A DNA stretch of 64,000 nt. It comes from Amycolatopsis acididurans. Its GTDB lineage: Bacteria; Actinomycetota; Actinomycetes; Mycobacteriales; Pseudonocardiaceae. Location of the stretch: the NCBI RefSeq assembly GCF_012328925.1, contig NZ_JAAXLS010000021.1:1-64000 (forward strand), read 5' to 3'. Below the pieces are notes generated by a model, which was not told the DNA's origin, made no database searches, and was given only the letters and a program-made list of their open reading frames with translations. This document shows positions 58,012-64,000 of the stretch, one piece after another. The position numbers and the translations under genes were made by a program. The number at the start of each line of letters is the position of its first letter. The first letter of the stretch is position 1.

Positions 58012-58895
58012 GCGGGCACCCCCCAGGCGTCGTGGCTGGTCCGCGTATCGCCGTCGGCCAGGTAGGCCAGGATCAGGTCTTCCAGCGTGAGCTCGTGCGC
58101 GGTCCACAGTGGATCGATCGGTCCGTCGACCCGTACCAGCAGCGTCGACTGCCGGTCGGTGTGGCTCGCTTTGATCACCGAGGCGACCCCGGCGACGCCG
58201 CCGCCGTTGTGGCGGGGCCCGATCAGCTGCCGGTGCTGCGCGACCAGGTCGTCCACGTCGCCGATGAGCTGCACCCGGCTGGCATGCAGCACGACCAGGT
58301 AGTCGCACATGCGCTCGACGTCGGCCAGCAGGTGTGAGGACAGCAGCACGGTCGTGTCGCTTTCGGCGACCGCGCCCGCCAGTGCCTGCAGGAATTCCCG
58401 GCGCGCCAACGGGTCCAGGCTCGCCACCGGTTCGTCGAGCAGGAGCAGACGCGGGCGTTTGGCCAGCGCCATCGCGAGTGCGACCTGCGCCCGCTGACCG
58501 CCGGAGAGCTTGCCGACGGCCTTGTCCGGCGGCAGCCCCAGCTGTGCCAGCCGGTTGCGAGCCAGTGCGGAGTCCCAGCGGCTGTTGAGCTTCTCGCCCA
58601 TCTTGAGCAGCTCCGCGGCGGTGAAGTCCCGGTAGAGCGGGGTGTCCTGCGCGACGAACCCGATGTCGGACAGGACGCGCGTGTTGCGGTACGGCGTCTG
58701 GCCGAACACCCGCACCTCGCCGGTGCTGGGCCGCGACAGGCCGACTGCCATGTGCAGCAACGTGCTCTTGCCCGCGCCGTTCGGGCCGACCAGCGCCGCT
58801 ATCCGGCCTCGCGGTACCTCGAACGTGCAGTCCCGCAGCGCCCACGTGCTGCCGTATCTCTTGCCGAGTTCGCCGGTCTCCAGCGCCACTTCCAT
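58008..58895 (-). CDS. ABC transporter ATP-binding protein
   Basis: A 295-residue ATPase with Walker A GPNGAGKST, Q-loop FVAQDTPLY, signature LSGGQRAQVALAMAL, Walker B RLLLLDEPVASLD and H-loop LLSSHLLAD. The last ~80 residues are an extra domain common in drug/lipid exporters of the ABC-2 type. It energises the overlapping permease. It starts 19 bases after the GntR gene, in one operon. Confidence 0.94.
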   Translation of the reverse strand: MEVALETGELGKRYGSTWALRDCTFEVPRGRIAALVGPNGAGKSTLLHMAVGLSRPSTGEVRVFGQTPYRNTRVLSDIGFVAQDTPLYRDFTAAELLKMGEKLNSRWDSALARNRLAQLGLPPDKAVGKLSGGQRAQVALAMALAKRPRLLLLDEPVASLDPLARREFLQALAGAVAESDTTVLLSSHLLADVERMCDYLVVLHASRVQLIGDVDDLVAQHRQLIGPRHNGGGVAGVASVIKASHTDRQSTLLVRVDGPIDPLWTAHELTLEDLILAYLADGDTRTSHDAWGVPA

Positions 58896-58914
58896 GGGGT
58901 GTTTCTCCCTGTGC

Positions 58915-59319
58915 TCAAACGGTTTCCTGTGGTGCGGGCCCGGTCAGCGTGGCGCGCAGCGTGGTCTCGACCAGCGCGATCACGTCTTCCTCGGACAGCC
59001 CGGCTTCCTGTGCCCGGTGCAGCCACGCCACGAGATCGGCGCGCAGCTCGGCCTGGTTGGCCAGCGAATCGCCCGCGAGCGTGCCCTTGACGAACGTGCC
59101 CCGGCCCGGCCGGCCTTCCGCGAGTCCTTCCAGCTCCAGCTCGCGGTAGGCCTTGAGCACCGTGTTCGGGTTGATCGCGAGCGACTGCGCGACCTCGCGG
59201 ACCTTCGGCAGTTGGTCGCCCGGCTCCAGCAGGCCGACCCGGAGTGCCTGTTTGACCTGCCGGACCAGCTGCACGTACGTGTTCACCTTCGATCGGCCAT
59301 CCAGCACGAACTCGATCAC
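58915..59319 (-). CDS. YtrA-subfamily GntR repressor
   Basis: A 134-residue short GntR protein. The DNA-binding part is PKVREVAQSLAINPNTVLKAYRELELEGL, followed by the small two-helix YtrA tail (EEDVIALVETTLRATL). The subfamily autoregulates ABC exporter operons. The GTG start has GGAG upstream. An inverted repeat at 59337-59370 is the probable operator. Confidence 0.9.
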   Translation of the reverse strand: MIEFVLDGRSKVNTYVQLVRQVKQALRVGLLEPGDQLPKVREVAQSLAINPNTVLKAYRELELEGLAEGRPGRGTFVKGTLAGDSLANQAELRADLVAWLHRAQEAGLSEEDVIALVETTLRATLTGPAPQETV

Positions 59320-59336
59320 CGGCGAACTCCTTCACT

Positions 59337-59370
59337 ACTTGTACTACGACAGTAAGACTATAGAACAAGT
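59337..59370. promoter_or_regulatory. Probable YtrA-type operator
   Basis: ACTTGTAC (59337-59344) and GAACAAGT (59363-59370) form an inverted repeat with 18 bases between arms and one mismatch, directly upstream of the GntR start. Long-spaced sites of this kind are seen for YtrA regulators. Confidence 0.5.
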
Positions 59371-59378
59371 CAAGAGTC

Positions 59379-59408
59379 TTCAGTTGAAACTGGACAGTTT
59401 TAACTGAA
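59379..59408. promoter_or_regulatory. Probable MarR operator
   Basis: TTCAGTTGAAACT and AGTTTTAACTGAA are 13-base arms with one mismatch around GGAC. It ends 17 bases before the MarR ATG. The length and AT content are typical of MarR-family sites. Confidence 0.7.
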
Positions 59409-59425
59409 GGAATTACCGTGGGGGT

Positions 59426-59869
59426 ATGGCAGAGATCGACGTCTCCGAGCAGGCCGTGCGCGCCGCCGCCGACCTGCGTTCCCTGGTCAGCAAGCTGCGG
59501 CGGAAGTTTCGCGAGCTCAAGACCGGTGGCGGGCTCACGCCGTCGCAGACGTCGGCGCTCATCCGGCTGGGCAAGGAGGGACCGTTCTCGGCGAGCGAGC
59601 TGGCCGGGATCGAGGGCATGCGCCCGCAGTCGATGGCCGCGATCCTCGCGGTACTCGGCGAGCACGGGCTGATCGAGCGCAGCCCGGATCCCGAGGACGG
59701 CCGCCGCCAGGTCATCACGCTCACCGGCGCCGGCCGCGAACGGTTCGAAGGCGACCGGCAGGCACGCCGCGAATGGCTCGCCCGCGCGATGCAGGAGCGC
59801 TACAGCGATGCCGAACGCGCCACCATCACCGAGGCGCTGGCACTGCTGGAAAGACTGGTCGCGGAATGA
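59426..59869 (+). CDS. MarR-family repressor
   Basis: A 147-residue winged-helix regulator. The DNA-reading part is FSASELAGIEGMRPQSMAAILAVLGEHGLI and the wing is RSPDPEDGRRQVITLT. Helices at both ends dimerise. It is coupled by ATGA to an MFS exporter and probably represses it until a small phenolic or drug-like ligand binds. A 13-bp palindrome lies upstream. Confidence 0.93.
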   Translation: MAEIDVSEQAVRAAADLRSLVSKLRRKFRELKTGGGLTPSQTSALIRLGKEGPFSASELAGIEGMRPQSMAAILAVLGEHGLIERSPDPEDGRRQVITLTGAGRERFEGDRQARREWLARAMQERYSDAERATITEALALLERLVAE

Positions 59870-61242
59870 CCACAGCGGTGCGCTTCGACCGGCGTCTGAT
59901 CGCGCCCATGATCCTGGGTTCGATCCTGAACCCGGTCAACTCGTCGATGATGGCAGTCGCGCTGATCCCGATCGGCCTCGCGTTCGGCGCGCCCCCGGCG
60001 GAAACCGCGTGGCTGGTGTCCGGGCTGTACCTGGCCACCGCGGTCGGCCAGCCGGTGGTGGGCCGCCTGATCGACATCTACGGGCCACGCCGCCTGTTCC
60101 TCGCGGGCACCGGACTGGCGGGGATCGCGGGCGTGCTCGGCATGGTCGCGCCCTCGCTGTGGGTGCTCGTCGTCGCACGGGTTCTGCTGGGGCTCGGCAC
60201 GTGCGCGGGATATCCGGCCGCGATGTACCTCATCCGCCGCGAATCCGACCGCACCGGTCAGCAGACGCAGGCGTGGGTGCTGACGATGCTGTCCGTCTGC
60301 ACGCAGACCATCGCGGTCATCGGCCCGACGCTGGGCGGACTGCTCATCGGCGCCGGCGGCTGGCACACCATCTTCTCGGTCAACATCCCGCTGTCGCTGG
60401 CCTCGATCGTGCTCGGCGCGCTGTACCTGCCCGGCACCGAAGTCCACAAGGGACAGTTGAAGAGCATCGACTTCACCGGGATCGCGCTGTTCACCGCGAT
60501 GCTGATCACGCTGCTGCTGTTCCTGATGCACCCCGGCGGCGGCGACTGGTACCTGCTCGTGCTCACCGCCACCGCGGGCACGGGGTTCGTGATCCGCGAG
60601 CTGGGTGCGCCCGAGCCGTTCCTCGACCTGCGCGTGCTGGCGGGCAACGGTCCGCTGCTGGCCACGTACGGGCGCACGTTGCTGTTCTACGTCGTGGCCT
60701 ACGCGTTCCTTTACGGCTACACGCAATGGCTCGAAGAGGGGCGCGGGCTGAGCGCTTCCGTCGCGGGCCTGCTGTTGCTCCCGCTGTCCGGCACCTCGGT
60801 GCTCGTGGCCGCGCTCACCGGCCGCCGGGTCGAAGTACGCGGCAAGCTCGTCGCGGGCACGATCTCCCTGATCGTCAGCTGCGTGCTCATGACGATCGTC
60901 GGCGCGGGTACCGCGCTGTGGCTGCTGGCGGTGGTCGCGGTGCTGATGGGCATCCCGCAGGGGCTGAACAACCTCGCCAACCAGAACGCCCTGTACCACC
61001 AGGCGGATCCGGCACGCATCGGCTCGTCGGCCGGTCTGCTGCGCACGTTCGGCTACCTCGGCGCGATCACCGCGTCGGTCGCGAACGGCGGGTTCCTCGG
61101 CGCGAACGCCGGCACCTCCGGAATGCACCACCTGGCCGTGTTCCTGCTCGTGATCGCCGTGGTCCTGCTCGCGGCGACGCTGGTGGACCGTTCGCTGAAA
61201 AAGTATGGAAAGGAAGAAATACGTGGCTCTCACCACGATTGA
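59866..61242 (+). CDS. MFS drug transporter, 14-helix (DHA2) type
   Basis: A 458-residue membrane protein. The N-terminal half has the GRLIDIYGPRRLFL loop (motif A-like) and the antiporter stretch GPTLGGLLIGAGGWHTIFSVNIP (motif C), which mark the DHA2 drug:H+ antiporter group. It sits between MarR and an isochorismatase-like gene, suggesting export of a small toxic compound. Confidence 0.9.
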   Translation: MTTAVRFDRRLIAPMILGSILNPVNSSMMAVALIPIGLAFGAPPAETAWLVSGLYLATAVGQPVVGRLIDIYGPRRLFLAGTGLAGIAGVLGMVAPSLWVLVVARVLLGLGTCAGYPAAMYLIRRESDRTGQQTQAWVLTMLSVCTQTIAVIGPTLGGLLIGAGGWHTIFSVNIPLSLASIVLGALYLPGTEVHKGQLKSIDFTGIALFTAMLITLLLFLMHPGGGDWYLLVLTATAGTGFVIRELGAPEPFLDLRVLAGNGPLLATYGRTLLFYVVAYAFLYGYTQWLEEGRGLSASVAGLLLLPLSGTSVLVAALTGRRVEVRGKLVAGTISLIVSCVLMTIVGAGTALWLLAVVAVLMGIPQGLNNLANQNALYHQADPARIGSSAGLLRTFGYLGAITASVANGGFLGANAGTSGMHHLAVFLLVIAVVLLAATLVDRSLKKYGKEEIRGSHHD

Positions 61243-61813
61243 CGACAACACCGCCCTCGTGCTGATCGACCTGCAGAACGGGATCATGAGCGCCCCCGCC
61301 ACCCCGCACAGCGCGGCGGACGTGCTGGCGCGCTCTGTCGAACTGGCCGAGGTGTTCCGCGAGCACGGTGCCCCGGTGGTGCTCGTGCGGGTCTCGCGCG
61401 CACCGAACGGGATCGACTGGGTGCCGGGCCGCACCGAACAGGGCGGGCGCACCTCGAACGGCACCCCGCCGCAGGGCTGGGACCAGATCGTCGACGACCT
61501 CGCCGGGCACGCCGGGGACATCGTCGTGACCAAGCGGAACTGGGGCGCCTTCTACGGCACCGACCTCGATCTGCAGCTGCGCCGCCGCGGTGTCACCCAG
61601 ATCGTGCTCGGCGGCGTCGCCACCAGCATCGGGGTGGACTCCACCGCGCGGGCGGCGTTCGAGCACGGCTACCACGTCACGCTGGCCACCGACGCGATGT
61701 CCGATTTGGACGCCGACGCGCACCGGCACAGCGTGGAGAAGATCTTCCCCCGGCTCGGCGAAACCGGCACCACCGCCGAGATCGTGGAGCTGTTCGTCAA
61801 GACCCGGAGCTGA
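61223..61813 (+). CDS. Isochorismatase-like hydrolase lacking the catalytic Cys
   Basis: A 196-residue cysteine-hydrolase-fold protein. The Asp (ALVLIDLQNGI) and Lys (VVTKRNWGAFYGTDL) of the triad are present. At the nucleophile position the sequence is GVATSIGVDSTARAA, with Gly where amidases have Cys. Isochorismatases that hydrolyse vinyl ethers also lack the Cys, so that activity is more likely than amide hydrolysis. GTG 61223, preceded by AAGGAAG, is chosen over ATG 61205. It overlaps the MFS gene by 20 bases. Confidence 0.83.
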   Translation: MALTTIDDNTALVLIDLQNGIMSAPATPHSAADVLARSVELAEVFREHGAPVVLVRVSRAPNGIDWVPGRTEQGGRTSNGTPPQGWDQIVDDLAGHAGDIVVTKRNWGAFYGTDLDLQLRRRGVTQIVLGGVATSIGVDSTARAAFEHGYHVTLATDAMSDLDADAHRHSVEKIFPRLGETGTTAEIVELFVKTRS

Positions 61814-63590
61814 GCCGGGCCCGGCGATGCGCGGCCATTCGCACCGGGGCGTTGGCCGCGCCATAACCGGCGTAACCACCGATCCGTTGCACCACCTCGA
61901 AGAACACGCGCGAACCGGCCAGCGGGGTGTAGAAGTGCAGGAACTCGCCGTTCGCGTCGCGGTCGTAGAGCACCGAGTACTCGCGCAACTCGGCGAGCAA
62001 CCCCGGCGGCAGCGCCAGCCGCGCTTCGAGGTCGTCGTAGTAGTTGGCCGGGATCTCCAGGACCGGCAATCCCAGTGCGCGCATGGCTTTCGCGCTGGCG
62101 AGCGCATCGTCGCTGGCGAACGCGATGTGCTGCGGGTCCTGGACTCCCGGCGCCCAGTCGCCGCGCCGGAGCACGGCGACGCTCAGCGCGATCCGCACCG
62201 AATGACCGGCGTCGGCCATCGGCAGGCTGCGCACGAGCCCGAACGGAGCCGCGAACTCGGCCGCCGATTCCGGATGCAGTCCCAGCAGCGAGCGGTAGAA
62301 CAGCGCGGCACCGTCGAAGTGGTCGAAGGGCTGGGTGAGCGCGACGTGGTCGATCGCGGTCAGCCCGGTGTCGCGTTCGGCCTCGCCGGTGGGTGTGAAG
62401 TCCGCGAGCCAGCTGTCGGTGCGGCACAGGAAAACCGACGTGCCGTCCGGGGCGGCGACGGCGGTGAGATCCGCCTCGTCGGCCTGGTGCTCGCGCGGCA
62501 GGCGCGGGGCCAGCAGCTTCTCGGCGCGTTCGGCGGAGGCCGCCGGATCGGCGCTTTCCATCGCGAGTGCGCTGATGGCGGATTCGCCGGGCGCCGCGTT
62601 CTCGTTGAGCAGCACCCGCACGGTGCCCTGCTGCCACAACTGGACCGGCTTGGACCGGTGCTGCGCGACGTGGCTCAGGCCCAGCTGGGAAAGCGCTTGC
62701 GCGACCTGCGGCCCGGACACGCTCAGCTCCGCGAACGAATGCCCGGACAGCTTGGGCGGCGCCGGGATGCTCGTCGCGGCCACCGTTTCCCGCAGGCTCA
62801 CCAGCGAGCGCATCGCGTCCACCGCCGCGTGCCGGGGATCGGCCTGGCGGAAGACGTCGTTGAACACCTCCAGCGACAGCGGCCCGTCGTATCCGGCGTC
62901 CAGTACGGCCTTGACGAAACCGGTGAGATCGAAGGAACCCTGACCCGGGAACAGGCGGTAGTGGCGGCTCCACTGCAGCACGTTCATGTCCAGCCGCGGC
63001 GCGTCGGCCAGCTGCAGGAAGAACAGCTTCGACGCGGGAATCGTGCGGATCCCGGCAGGATCGCTGCCGCGCGAAAGCACGTGGAAACTGTCCAGGCACA
63101 CCCCGAGCGCCGGATGATCCGCGCGCCGGACGATGCGCCAGGAATGGTCGTAGGTGTTGACGAAACGGCCCCACGCGAGGGCTTCGTACGCGATCCGGAT
63201 GCCGCGCTCGGCGGCCATGGAGGCCAGCAGGTGCAGCTGTTCGGCGGCCAGATCGTCGTCGTCGACGGCGTCGGGGGAGACCGTGGAGCACACCAGCATC
63301 GTGTCCGCGCCGAGCTGTTCCATCACGTCGAACTTGCGCTCGGCGCGGCGCAGGTTGGCGGCCAGCACGTCCGGCGGCACCGCTTCGAAATCGCGGAAAG
63401 GCTGGTAGAGATCGATGGACAGGCCGAGGTCGGCGCAGTGCTCGCGCAGCCGCGCGGGCGATTCCGGCGAGGCGATGAGGTCGTTTTCGAAGATCTCGAC
63501 GCCGTCGAACCCGGCCGCGGCGGCCGCGGTCAGCTTGTCCTCCAGCGTGCCGGACAGGCAGACCGTGGCGATGCTTCTGCGGTCAGACAT
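61797..63590 (-). CDS. 3-dehydroshikimate dehydratase-HPPD-like fusion (QsuB/QuiC type)
   Basis: A 597-residue enzyme. The N-terminal ~280 residues are a sugar-phosphate-isomerase-like TIM barrel (TVCLSGTLEDKLTAAAAAGF, GVCLDSFHVLSRG, LSLEVFNDVFR), which dehydrates 3-dehydroshikimate to protocatechuate. The C-terminal ~300 residues resemble 4-hydroxyphenylpyruvate dioxygenase (TAIDHVALTQPFDHFD, FLHFYTPLAGSRVFFEVVQRIGGYAGYG). This matches QsuB of Corynebacterium. The next gene upstream is a shikimate dehydrogenase, completing the quinate/shikimate route. ATG 63590 has GGGGAGG 6 bases before it. It overlaps the convergent isochorismatase end by 17 bases. Confidence 0.9.
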   Translation of the reverse strand: MSDRRSIATVCLSGTLEDKLTAAAAAGFDGVEIFENDLIASPESPARLREHCADLGLSIDLYQPFRDFEAVPPDVLAANLRRAERKFDVMEQLGADTMLVCSTVSPDAVDDDDLAAEQLHLLASMAAERGIRIAYEALAWGRFVNTYDHSWRIVRRADHPALGVCLDSFHVLSRGSDPAGIRTIPASKLFFLQLADAPRLDMNVLQWSRHYRLFPGQGSFDLTGFVKAVLDAGYDGPLSLEVFNDVFRQADPRHAAVDAMRSLVSLRETVAATSIPAPPKLSGHSFAELSVSGPQVAQALSQLGLSHVAQHRSKPVQLWQQGTVRVLLNENAAPGESAISALAMESADPAASAERAEKLLAPRLPREHQADEADLTAVAAPDGTSVFLCRTDSWLADFTPTGEAERDTGLTAIDHVALTQPFDHFDGAALFYRSLLGLHPESAAEFAAPFGLVRSLPMADAGHSVRIALSVAVLRRGDWAPGVQDPQHIAFASDDALASAKAMRALGLPVLEIPANYYDDLEARLALPPGLLAELREYSVLYDRDANGEFLHFYTPLAGSRVFFEVVQRIGGYAGYGAANAPVRMAAHRRARLSSGS

Positions 63591-64000
63591 GGGCATCCTC
63601 CCCGACGAGCGTGTCGAAGTGGCGCAGCATCCGGTCCGCGTCCGGTTCCAGCCCGGTGAACAGGCGGAACGAGTCCACGGCCTGGAAGACCGCCATCTTG
63701 CCGCCGTCGAGCACGCGGCAGCCGCGGGCGCGGGCGGTGGTGAGCAGTTCCGTGTCCAGCGGCCGGTACACGACGTCGGCCACCCACACCTCGGGCCGCA
63801 GCAGATCGGCGGGCACGGCCGAACCGGGGTGCTCGCGCATCCCGGTCGGGGTGGCGTGCGCGATCCCGTCGGCTCCCTTGAGCGCGACGGCCAGGTCCTC
63901 GGCCGGTTCCGCGCGGCCCGCGCCGAACCGCTCGCAGAGTTGCGCGGCCATGCCCTCGCGGCGGTCGGGATCGGTGTCCAGTACGCGCAGAGTGCCCGCG
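63583..64000 (-). CDS. Shikimate/quinate dehydrogenase, 3' part
   Basis: The C-terminal 138 residues of an AroE-family enzyme; the gene runs off the window edge, so the start is not seen. Visible are the NAD(P) strand LRVLDTDPDRREG, an Asp consistent with NAD use in catabolic quinate/shikimate dehydrogenases, then GIAHATPTGMREHPG, VADVVYRPLDTELL and the final GGKMAVFQAVDSFRLFTG. It overlaps the dehydratase gene by 8 bases. The pairing indicates degradation of quinate or shikimate rather than aromatic amino-acid synthesis. Confidence 0.88.
   Translation of the reverse strand, partial: AGTLRVLDTDPDRREGMAAQLCERFGAGRAEPAEDLAVALKGADGIAHATPTGMREHPGSAVPADLLRPEVWVADVVYRPLDTELLTTARARGCRVLDGGKMAVFQAVDSFRLFTGLEPDADRMLRHFDTLVGEDAHV

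Overview
The window is GC-rich actinobacterial DNA. It carries a six-gene mce set, CYP51, an EspC-family/ESX-type substrate pair, F420-style nitroreductases, mycofactocin-linked genes and many leaderless promoters. These point to a mycolata or Pseudonocardiales relative, with an Amycolatopsis-like genus the most likely (inference; no 16S or reference comparison was possible). Almost all space is coding and no gap without a gene exceeds 300 bases. I saw no CRISPR array, insertion sequence, prophage or origin.

Layout. 1-7.9 kb is housekeeping: leuB, a citramalate synthase gene preceded by what looks like an isoleucine attenuator, an FAH-family enzyme, a flavoprotein, gltX, a HAD hydrolase, then tRNA-Gln(CTG) and tRNA-Glu(CTC). 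7.9-12.5 kb is metal and arsenic handling: a CadC/SmtB-like repressor with a P1B ATPase, and a fused ArsR-arsenate reductase under a leaderless promoter with an embedded palindrome.

13.3-41 kb is the centre of interest. It is a set of divergent operons around CYP51: SDR-CYP51-ferredoxin-NTF2-P450-nitroreductase; unknown protein-FadD; a 3-hydroxyisobutyrate-dehydrogenase-like enzyme; a hotdog thioesterase; a CYP123-like P450; glycosyltransferase-methyltransferase-toroid protein; aldehyde dehydrogenase-SDR-carboxymuconolactone decarboxylase-like; a KstD-like flavoprotein; two related TetR repressors; and mceABCDEF without yrbE genes. The gene content matches, from memory, the M. tuberculosis cyp51 neighbourhood (Rv0763c-Rv0771). 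Two palindrome families recur at its promoters: yTGGACAnnTGTCtrG (five copies) and a KstR-like nnnAACnnGTTnTA (four copies). They tie the operons into one local regulon. The simplest reading is uptake, activation and oxidation of a sterol-like or other polycyclic isoprenoid lipid.

41-52 kb holds small conserved proteins, a CPBP protease, a WS/DGAT acyltransferase, a phosphoribosyltransferase-hydrolase fusion, GerW and YceI proteins, a NarL-type two-component system, a 35-residue membrane peptide, a DUF574-type methyltransferase and an SDR. 52-57 kb has a type VII secretion substrate pair with a YbaB-family protein, then a mycofactocin-type SDR and MftD. 57-61.8 kb has a YtrA-type GntR/ABC operon and a divergent MarR/MFS/isochorismatase operon. 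The right edge is a quinate/shikimate catabolic pair: a 3-dehydroshikimate dehydratase-HPPD fusion and a truncated shikimate dehydrogenase.
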